DNA of 26,725 bases from Reticulitermes lucifugus (taxonomy: Eukaryota; Arthropoda; Insecta; Blattodea; Rhinotermitidae): contig JAKCWW010000767.1 of the NCBI GenBank assembly GCA_026260175.1, forward strand, positions 8,233 to 34,957, written 5' to 3'. Position 1 is the first letter of the stretch; every line of letters begins with the position of its first letter. Positions 18,221-26,725 of this stretch are shown here, piece by piece. The translations under genes were made by a program, and so were the position numbers. A model generated the notes under the pieces. The model had not been told where the DNA came from, searched no databases, and was given only the letters and a program-made list of their open reading frames with translations.

Positions 18221-21170
18221 GGCTTGACAGATAGCAATTTTGTCGCCGTTTAGGTTGTGACTGATGGGTTTTCTTCTTCTTTATATTTGTTACATATTAC
18301 ATGTTTGCCAAAATACTAAACGCGTAGTTTCTGTGTAGAAGGTCCGAACATAGGCCTATCAGTCCTCTCACATAAGAACAAAAGGAAATTATGATTGAGG
18401 TTATAACACGCTGATATCAGGTTTGTTTCAGTGTCTAGTGTAATGCTGTATAACAATCTTTGGTGTCTGTAAGTAAGAAATTATTTTTCTCCTACCTTTG
18501 TCTTCGACATTGTAGCAACAGTTCTTGGCTACTGGAAAGACCAGCTGCAACTGCTGCTTCCAAACGCATGTTCCAGTCTCAAGAGATAAATGCAATACAT
18601 CATCTTCGCCGTAGAAACATTTGCAGTGTGCGGGTCGGTATTCTTTTCCAGCCAATATATAGTGTAGCAAGAAGGAGCAAACTGGAAGGCAGGAACAAAG
18701 ACCACACTCCCTAATGACCTATGACTAGCTAGATGCAAATCAGGCTCCTCCACTGCCAGTCAGTACCTAATCATATTCTAGATGCTTAACCAGACATTTG
18801 TTGGCGATTGAATGATTGGTTTTTGACGTTTTATAACCGTATGTGAGATGGAATGAAGAGGTGAGCATCCTGATTCACGGACAGATGAAGTACTGCTGTC
18901 TCCTGTGGATATCAGTTTTACTGGAAACATATTCGTGCATCGGAATTACACATCAGCAACTAATCCATATGTAGCTTACGTGTATAGAATGTCTTTCTTT
19001 ATCCTTGACTTTTCAATAGATGGCCGGGCTCAACTTTTCCATTTTTGACAAGAATGAAATACACATTCTTATGAAAATATTAAAACTTTTTTCTACATTT
19101 TAGAAATAATTTTACATTTATTTTCCCTTCATATTTAAGGGACTTTTTCATAAAGGCATCTTCCTGTTTACATCAAGTCTAGTGTTAGATATTACCAAAA
19201 TCACTTAATTTCTTCAGTTGAAACAGCTCCAATAAATATATTTTTTAAAATTTTCTAATATTATACGCAAAATTCTGAACATTTGCAATCCTTTCCTTCA
19301 GTATCAGGCTCTACGCTAGTACTTTCTACTCCCGCTTTTATACTGCAGAGATAACAGTGAAGAACAAAAGGTGAAATTTTCTGGGTACTCATGCAGGTAT
19401 GTAAAGTAGAGAGGCTGCTAAGAAATTTGCCAAATATTGCAATAAATTTTTCTTCTTATTTTAATAACCTCATACCCAAATTTCCCTTTTTCAATTACAG
19501 TAGTACGTGTAAAACTGTTTCTTAATTTGAGTGCTATTCTTTTTTTAACTTTCTGTTGTCACATACAATGGCTCTTTCCGGTTTATCGGCCGAAATCAGT
19601 TTACATACTACCAATATTTTAAAGCGCGTATGTAAATAATATATACGTACTGCTTATTTTAAAAATAATAAGCACCTTTCAGTTTTACCCTTGATGTTTT
19701 GACGGAGATGCAGTAGGTTGCTTAAGATATATGAACTCAATTTTTAAATATAATTTAGATGATTTTTATGCCTCAGGTATTTGTATGACTTGAACTGCAT
19801 TTTAGGAAGATCTCTGCTCCTGCTCTGTAGCTCTCTGTTATCGCAATGACTAAGATTAGACGCTTATATTAGTGACTATCCTTTGGTTTAACTTTAGTAC
19901 CTTCGTTAATGGACAGATAATGAGACTTCTTAACTATGTCTCTCTTAAGCTTGAAGTACAGGTGGGAATGGAATCACGTATTGAGGTACACTCCTTCAGA
20001 AAAGAGAGTTGAAAGACCTCGGTGATGAAGTGTAGGCTTATCGTCACCTGTGTGTGTGTGTGTGTGCGTGTGACGTAACAGCAGCAACGTGAACTTCACG
20101 GCAGTGGGCCCTATACATGGTTCTCAAATTGGTCCTTTGTGAGTGTGCACACCTGACTGGCCTTGGTGGTCTTTTATGGTAACGAAGATTATCACACCAC
20201 CAGCAGGCTTACCACAGTCATAAATTTGATTTCGATATACATGGGTCTAACCATATCGACAGAAGGGGCAAGTTAATGTTACAGATCCTCGTGAGATTTA
20301 TATTTTATAAGGTAACATGTGGTACGTTCAGCCCTTTTTGAGAAAGAATATAAAGTTAAGTTGAAATGTCACATAAAGTATGGTTATATTGGACTGTCAT
20401 GGAGCAAGTATGATTCGTCAGTCAAATTGTGACGTGGTTCTCTAATGCAAAATCTGAGTAGCGTTTGAGATGAAATGTTAGGAAGGAGAGACATAACTTC
20501 CCGTTATGATTCGATGGGCCATAATGAATAGCATGGTTAAGTAACACCAAAATTAATTTATATTCTACTGCAGGCAGTACGAAATTTCTGTGTGGTCATT
20601 ATATAATGATCTGTGTGATGAACGTTGTGTGAAGTTCCTGTAGTCCTCTTTAGATATCATGTGACATTAATCTACCAATGAACATTTAAAAAACAACAAT
20701 ATGAATTTTAACATGCTGTACAGAATATAGGCCTACTTAGGAAACCTGGACCTTATTATACTCTGTCTTTGTTTAGTGTTTAGACAGATTAGTGAAAGAA
20801 TGACATTCTCGACGTTTCAAAAATGTAAATTATACTTTAGCATACAAATGTGTTGACAGAAAAAACCTGGGCTCCAAAAAATATAACATAAAGTGTTGTG
20901 GCGAAAATTAGTATTATTTCGAATTTGCTCATTTATGTGATTCTAAAAAAAAATGATAAAAGAAGAGAAGAAATACTATTGTAACAAGTAATGTGGAGAC
21001 TTTTTGGTGACGGTTAAGGTTGACGGATTCTTGAATCCTAATATCCGTATAAATCTTCGTGGAGTCATGTTTAGTCACTGGGGAATTTTTGTTTTTGTTT
21101 TTGATAGAGTATAAATGATAACCGTTGCAGCAGAATCCCCTGTGACTTCCGTAATGTAGCTTATGTAATA
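18221..21170. other. No gene recognised over about 3 kb
   Basis: AT-rich, with only short frames (18428-18753, overlapping on both strands) and a (TG)n run at 20049-20070. TAGGCCTA-type 8-mers occur several times here, as they do elsewhere in the window. Confidence 0.55.
20049..20070. repeat. (TG)n microsatellite
   Basis: About ten TG units with one CG variant. Confidence 0.9.
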
Positions 21171-21183
21171 TTTTGCTACAGTA

Positions 21184-21460
21184 AAAGGTAAAGCAATCCC
21201 ATTACAGGCCTGGACAGGCCCTTAGGGTTCCAGGAGGTTGAGGCTCTCAGATTTCTAGAAAATCGGCACATGAAGGCCGTAAGGTTGTCAGCCCTACGCA
21301 CCGGCCGCCTTTACGCCCCAAGAAATATTCCTGGTACTCATTTCTGTTAGAGGCCGAGTCGACCTCAGGGCCATAGTGCGACCGAAAGGATTATGTCAAT
21401 GACACTATCGAAATCGAACCCGCGACCTTCCGGCTTGTAGCGCAGTGCCTCAACCAACTG
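21184..21460 (-). mobile_element. tRNA-derived SINE with perfect 13-bp target-site duplication
   Basis: On the minus strand the element begins CAGTTGGTTGAGGCACTGCG (A box), then GCGGGTTCGATTTCGATAGT (intact B box GGTTCGATTTC), the SINE body, and a CTTTACCTTTTAC tail. TTTTGCTACAGTA is present on both sides, at 21171-21183 and 21461-21473. The first about 17 to 20 bases of the tRNA-like head seen at 26607 are absent, so reverse transcription stopped early (5' truncation). It is the best-preserved copy in the window and therefore the youngest. Confidence 0.93.
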
Positions 21461-21473
21461 TTTTGCTACAGTA

Positions 21474-23502
21474 GTTAATATTTATTTGAAGAGTAGTATT
21501 GTAGAAACAGGAATATGAATATACAAGGTAGATGAAATAAGACCATTTCGATCTATTTCAAGTCACGTGCCCTAAACGAGATTCTAAATACATGCTTGCA
21601 TATTATTAGAATGAGGAATAAAATATCTCTAATGAACTACACCAATCCTCCGAAATTTTCAGTGTATGCAGGAATTGCATACAAGAACCAGACCCCTTGT
21701 CAACAGCAAACATAATATCTCATTGTGGTCTGCTGTTTGTAACTGCGATGTAATTTCCAAGTGCGTCACGGTGAATATTTTTGTCGCTGTATTAATCTCA
21801 CTGCAAAATTCAGCCTTGGATGTTACCATGCAAGTTTTTCATCTTGGTCTTCAATTTTTTTTTCCTCTGAAAGAATGTTTTTGGAGGGCTGGACAAAATG
21901 TGGTATTTGGTGCAAGATATTTTAATTCAAACGGAGTTTCTTTTTATTTTTTTATTTAACCTAGTGATTAATGTTTCTGCTTCTGCTCATTACTTCAGAC
22001 TTATCTTACACTTCACATACCCACCTAAGAGACCTAAACAAAAAGGTTACTCGTTGTTGGGTGGGCTACATACGCTTGGCATGGTAACTGTCTTACAGGG
22101 TTTATATATAAATCTATCACGTAAGTTATGCAGATATAACTTTTAAAACTATAGTAACTTTACTAATTCAGATAGTTTTATTTTACTAGTATTTCATTGG
22201 TGATATGCCATAACACAGAAAAGAGGATTTTCTATGCTTTGCCCAAAGCGACTGCGGACCTTTTGACATCTCTGCCATAAAATTAATATTGGAAACCCCT
22301 GATATAATTTGTTTATTATCTACGATTTAAACGTCTTAGCAGGTCGGAATACAGTGTGTGGTGGGACGGGTCAGACCCGCGGGCCGTGATTTGAAGAGTC
22401 CTGACATAGACTAAATTATCTCTTATGAAGTGAGGATATTATGCTGAATATCATACTTGCCGACAAGAATTGAATTTTCAACACCCCTGAATTATGGTTT
22501 ACTCTTCGCGGTGAATGACCTCCGCTACTTAATGGAAGTTGCCTCATTTCTGACGAGCGTCATCAAAAGTCGCTCTCAACATTAGCTGTTGCAAAAGGCT
22601 ACGACCGGTAATTTCCCCTTGTGCTGGATTTGCCTTTGCTGACTCCTAGTGCGCCTTGTGTGACTATTTTTCTCACATCACTGATAATTAGCATCATATG
22701 ATCACGTTTATGGCTCACGTATCTGTTGCGGGGGAATCCATTATTCTAGTTCGAATAAATTTGAAAGGACTCGAAGAAAATCGCCAAACTTACAATACAG
22801 CACACCTTTATTGGCGCGCGTGGCAATAAATGTTAAGACATGTTAGTTAGGTTGAGTCTGTCAGCTGTTGATGAAAGTGGCAGCTGTGTCTTCTAAAACT
22901 GTGTTCATTTATCGCTTTCTCATGCGTGCCGCTTGTATCACAATCTCTTTCTTTTTAATTAATGTACCCTAAAAATAGAGACGAAGAATACAATTCAAAT
23001 ACATGCCGATCTCATAACGTCACTCTTAGAAGAGAATTAAATTTTAGGTAATATTCACAACTTTAACCATTATGAATTACAGAACATGTATGTATTAATA
23101 ACATTAAAAATACACAATTATATATAAATTTCCCATGCACAAGATATTCAGTTATGTTCGTGGATAGTAAATGTACGGAAAAACAGTAGAATCTCGACAG
23201 TTCGAATTACCGAAAACTTGGACTGCAGAGAATCTTCTTGCTTTTAGCATTCGTTGTTATTGTAAGTTAAATACTTATTTAAATCACGTAACATTACATA
23301 AGAATACACAAAGACACGGGTAATCAATGTACAGCAATGCCTGAAAAACACGTGTGCATTCAGAGGTACACACTTCAGTTGAATTCTCTATCCACCATAG
23401 GAACGGCCTTGACTACGGAGCATGGGCTACGATGAAAAGGAACCTCGAAAAATCGGGACTCGGAGAATCGAGACTGCACTTTGTAAACCTCTGAAATATA
23501 TG
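21474..23502. other. No gene recognised
   Basis: Open frames at 21666-21959 and 21898-22146 overlap each other and show no family features. A donor-like CACGTAAGT at about 22119 stands alone. Confidence 0.55.
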
Positions 23503-23508
23503 TTTATT
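23503..23508 (-). terminator. Poly(A) signal AATAAA
   Basis: On the minus strand AATAAA follows the TAA stop of the next gene by only four bases (TAA AGTC AATAAA), implying a very short 3' UTR. Confidence 0.7.
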
Positions 23509-23512
23509 GACT

Positions 23513-24149
23513 TTAACTGAAAGGGTTGGTTACTGGCATTTCGTACGTAGAACTTTCTTCTTGTTCAACAGATGATGGCGTTGTTGAAGTATCATCACCA
23601 TTTGGTCCAACATAAATCCATTTTTCGGTCTCTGGCTCTGCATTATTTGAAAGGGGAGGGTCAGTAATTGTAGTGGACTCCTTAGTTATTGTAGTGGGCG
23701 TCTCAGTTGTTGTAAAGGGCGGCTCAATTTTTGTAGTTGGCATCTCATTTGTTGCAGACACGGGCGCTAGCGTCGTCGTCTTTGTTACATCTGGAGGCAC
23801 TGGCTTATTTTGCGGTGGTGAATATGGATAATTTTCATTACTTACGTGATTATAATTAGAATAATAGTTCTGAATTCTTTGAACAATTGCTTCTATAAAC
23901 GGCGGGAAACGTGTAAACAATAGTTTCAATGGAGTAGCTATAGGAACGTCATTAGTGGCACTGTATTGAACTAACTGGTGTTCAACAAATTTTGGTGGAT
24001 TGTAAACGATGATTGGTGCCGCAACAATGGCCCCGCCGCCGACTGGACCAATAATAGCTGCTGTACTATGATATCCTGGCGTCCGTATTGTCCCTCCACT
24101 TGGCGGTGGGTGTGGGACTAGCTTAGTGTGAGCGGCGAACACTTGGAAG
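23513..24149 (-). CDS. Terminal exon of a Thr/Pro-rich, probably secreted protein of unknown family
   Basis: The acceptor ATTATTCCTCACAG opens the exon in phase 2, and the reading frame gives 211 residues to TAA. It begins FQVFAAHTKLVPHPPPSGG, which looks like the end of a signal peptide (cut after FAA). A Gly/Ala/Ile stretch (AAIIGPVGGGAIVAAPIIVY) follows, then a region with PLKLLFTRFPPFIEAIVQRI that may be helical, an Asn/Tyr patch (QNYYSNYNHVSNENYPYSPP), and a Thr-rich tail with imperfect 6-7-residue repeats (TTTETP, TTITKES, TTITDPP), a likely O-glycosylated mucin-like segment. Apparent residues upstream of the acceptor in the same frame are intronic. No enzyme motif is seen. Cuticle, peritrophic or eggshell roles are all possible and none is shown. 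Confidence 0.7.
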
Positions 24150-26354
24150 CTGTGAGGAATAATAAAATACATGTTAAAATTCAATTCGAATATGTAGCTA
24201 CATTGAAATCTTATCGGTATGTTCATCTCATTTACGATTTCATCAGTACTTTAAGATAACTAACATTGTTTTGCATGCTGTCTCCTGAAAATTTGACATT
24301 TACTTTGCTGATCAAGGATCTTTTTATTGAACCCGAAATTTCATTACAATATTCGCACTATTCACCATTGGGCCTCATCCTGAAACAGTTTATTTTATTC
24401 CACTTTTTCGCTCACAATTCCTTGAAGATCCACTTCAATATTATCTTCGTCTACCTCTAGTTATCACAAGTGATATATTCACTTGAGGTTTTCCCATTAA
24501 CTCTTGTGTGCATTTCTTGCGACTTCCGTTTGTACAGCACCTGCTGTCTATCCTCTCTGCTGATTTAATCAACCTGTCTTTATTAGATTAAAATTACAAA
24601 TTATATATTATTGTTATATTTACGTAGGCGCATTTTTATACCGCTCTGTTACTTCTTCTTTCGTTCCGGAAATATTCTACTCAAAATTTAGTTCTGAATC
24701 GCCCTCAATCTGTTATCTTCCTTTAGACAGTCCGTTTACTATTTATGGCCATATAATAATATAAATGGTAGAGCTGTATGTGTTTTCATGTTTGCACATA
24801 TAACATTCTAACTTAACGGAACTATTTGCTATATTGCAACCTATGTTTTGAACTAAGTAATTATTATATCTAACACTGGTACATTTGGTACCAAATTCCA
24901 ATATTCTACATATTGAAGTACTGTAAAGAAAGCCAAGTTTGCCGAACGACACATTTCCCACCCAAGAATAGATTTTGGCTGTCTTTTGTACTGTCAAGCG
25001 TGTCAGATCATTGCATTCAAACACTTGTTACACTGTGGGCAACCACGATGGCGGTATCATGTCGAAGTGTAATGAACTTGGTCGGGTAATGCGATGTAAC
25101 CAGGCCTTCCACTGAAGCTTATTAGTAGCTACAATTAAACAGGCAAACTATACATGCGTGGCTCATTATGCAACCGACTATATGTGGCATCGTTACCTGT
25201 GAACTGGCAGCAGTGCAGGGGGTCGTGCGACAGGGTAAGCGACAATCAGATGCGCAGTTGTCAGTGGAAATAAGAGCAATACAGCTGTCACTAGCCGCAG
25301 CGTCTGGAAATGCAACCGCCAATACAATACACAACAGAATATTGGATGCTACGTTTAAGAAGAAAGGCACACATTAATTGTATAAAATTTATTTATCAAT
25401 TCCAAATAATTTGTAAGGTAAATTCATCTTAAAAAGCTTAGGGCGACTCAGGACACTTAATTACCCTAATGTAAATCTGTTGTCTAATTTCAAACAAGGC
25501 CTCCTTTATGGCTGGGTGTGCAGGACAGTCTGCCCTTGCCCCACAATTTGACATTGTTACATATGATATATTTCGTGCATGTCGTCACCAAAGGTCCAAG
25601 AATTAAAGTGTTAAAATAAAAAGGCACAAAACGACATAGCACAGAAATAAAATAAAAGTGGATATATGCAGCCAAATAAGGCACAATGTATATCAACTTT
25701 ATTATTATCGCAGAAGGCAGATAAAAATAAACTGTTTCATATCTATACGGTTTGGTGCAATTAATATTACTTGATTAAAAGTACAAATGGCTGGTTTTAA
25801 TTTTCTTTTAGTTCTAAAAATTTGAGAAAGGCTCGGCACGCTACAAGGGACAGCCTCGTTTCAGAGACAAAAAATGCAGACGGAAAAATTTCTCGCTTAA
25901 ATCTTTATTGGAGCTCTGTACCTCGGTTTGAAATTCTAAAGTAAGTCTAATGCTGATGAAATAAATTTTAGACGCGAGGTACTCCTACAGATTTTAATAT
26001 TGGATAAGATTATAAAATTTAAGCTCCTTGTTGGAAGCTATATATAGCTACTGCAATAGTTTTATGGGCTACATTGAATCTTCGTTACTCAAAGGCATTT
26101 TGAGATCACAAAGAATAGCCACACCTTGTAAACTTCAGCCAGGACTGGCCTATAAAATTTAACGAAACGTTCTTGTTATTGCTGCAGCCGCTTGAACGTG
26201 TCTGTGTGGTCGGAGTGACCGCTTCATGTTCAAAGTCAAGTTGGTGCCGCTATGTTCAACATACCGGTTAAGAACTTTTCGCCTTATAAGTCTGGGTCAC
26301 CACTGTGCCTCGGGATATCACTGGAACTTGTTTGTAATTCCTGCACAGGCTTAC
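24150..26354. other. Presumed intron or intergenic; nothing firm
   Basis: If the candidate first exon at 26355 is right, this is a 2.2-kb intron. It is AT-rich, apart from a GC-richer patch at about 25190-25350 that is open on both strands and described separately. Frames at 24266-24460, 24743-25024 and 25490-25696 have no supporting features. Confidence 0.45.
25197..25348 (-). other. Candidate exon, signal-peptide-like and Cys-rich, doubtful
   Basis: On the minus strand an acceptor (CCTTTCTTCTTAAACGTAG) is followed by 50 open codons reading SNILLCIVLAVAFPDAAA, then five or so spaced cysteines (DSCIALISTDNC, SDCRLPCRTTPC), to a donor CAG/GTAACG in phase 0. It has no ATG and would need an upstream exon. 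Its phase does not fit the exon at 24149. The plus strand is open over the same bases (69 residues ending FKKKGTH), so either strand, or neither, could be coding. Confidence 0.2.
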
Positions 26355-26392
26355 ATGGAAAGAATTATCTGTTTCGCTCTTCTTGTTTCCAT
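26355..26392 (-). CDS. Candidate first exon (signal peptide start) of the Thr/Pro-rich protein
   Basis: ATG opens METRRAKQIILS and ends AT before a good donor (GTAAGC), leaving phase 2. The exon at 24149 starts in phase 2 with C, so the join gives I and then FQVFAA. The result is a basic N-terminus, a hydrophobic core and a small-residue cleavage site, which is a well-formed signal peptide. Against it, a TATAAAA at 26403-26409 lies only 10 bases upstream of the ATG, which would put a TATA-driven start after the ATG. The 38-nt exon is also short enough to arise by chance. Confidence 0.35.
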
Positions 26393-26549
26393 ATCGGGAC
26401 GGTTTTATACTCCTCAGATGCAGTATTGCGACGTTTGAAGATGCTGATGAAGAAATTCGCAGAGGGTAATTGGTATTCCGGCCAAATGTAGAACCGCGCA
26501 CTTCCCGATATAAATCTGACCCGCAGTGTTCTTGTTGCTATTGTTACTG

Positions 26550-26550
26550 C

Positions 26551-26586
<36 letters not shown>
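26550..26586. repeat. (ATT)n microsatellite
   Basis: About twelve TAT/ATT units. Poly-Ile and poly-Asn frames called here on the minus strand are translations of this repeat. Confidence 0.95.
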
Positions 26587-26606
26587 CATAGCTTAGTACA
26601 TATCGG

Positions 26607-26725
26607 GGTACGCGGTGGCGCAGTTGGTTGAGGCACTGCGCTACAAACCGAAACGTCGCGTTTTCGATTCCCGATGGTGTCACTGGAATTTTTCAGTGAC
26701 ATAATCGTTTCGGTCGCACTGTGGC
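26607..26725 (+). mobile_element. tRNA-derived SINE, 5' part, cut by window end
   Basis: The element starts CGGGGTACGCGGTGGCGCAG with the complete head (A box TGGCGCAGTTGGTTGAGGCA), a degraded B box (TTTTCGATTCC), and body ending TCGGTCGCACTGTGGC, matching the reverse complement of 21368-21420. It gives the full head sequence against which the truncation of the 21184 copy can be judged. Confidence 0.85.

Noticed and set aside
26226-26438. Plus-strand frame with MERIICFALLVSISG as a signal peptide
   Set aside because: It ends after twelve more residues with no good donor. The same bases give a better-supported exon on the minus strand.
26365-26683. Poly-Ile and poly-Asn frames
   Set aside because: Translations of the (ATT)n microsatellite.
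1-26725. CRISPR array, bacterial operon or phage content
   Set aside because: No repeats with unique spacers of suitable size, no ribosome-binding-site-led dense genes. The tandem arrays have no spacers.

Overview
The window reads as a gene-poor, repeat-rich stretch of an arthropod nuclear genome, most likely a hemimetabolous insect. A cockroach or termite is my best guess, inferred from the repeat families and not provable from this sequence. Evidence: split exons with GT/AG borders, an RR-type insect cuticle protein, tRNA-derived SINEs, LINE reverse-transcriptase tails, satellites, AT-rich intergenic DNA and an assembly gap (75 N). Nothing bacterial is present: no operons, CRISPR arrays, rRNA or intact tRNA genes.

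Layout. 1-3.5 kb: a SINE head, a 17-bp minisatellite, a small hairpin, a decayed LINE ORF end and a second SINE. 3.5-9.9 kb: mostly non-coding, with a 0.6-kb inverted-repeat element, a 142-bp satellite interrupted by a SINE-like insert, and two foldback elements. 9.96-12.8 kb: the best gene, a plus-strand RR-type cuticular protein with two clear coding exons (9963-10312 and 11639-12409) and a poly(A) signal. Its intron carries a second long inverted-repeat element. The first exon with the signal peptide is not resolved. 13.4-13.7 kb: a 74-bp satellite containing the gap. 14.4-15 kb: a minus-strand terminal exon of an unknown protein, convergent with the cuticle gene. 15.6-15.9 kb: a LINE tail. 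16-23.5 kb: largely featureless, with one SINE flanked by a perfect 13-bp target duplication. 23.5-24.15 kb: a minus-strand terminal exon of a Thr/Pro-rich, probably secreted protein, with a phase-compatible candidate signal-peptide exon at 26.36-26.39 kb. The window ends in another SINE.

The most unusual signal is a small structured motif seen at nine sites between 4.9 and 18.2 kb, on both strands. It consists of a short stem, a CTGANGA-like box, one T, a second stem and GAAAC. The stem sequences differ between sites but pairing is kept at most of them, and the layout resembles a hammerhead ribozyme core. Six of the nine copies lie inside inverted-repeat (foldback) elements. Hammerhead motifs are known from Penelope-like retroelements. 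Whether these copies belong to that group, or are active, is inference.
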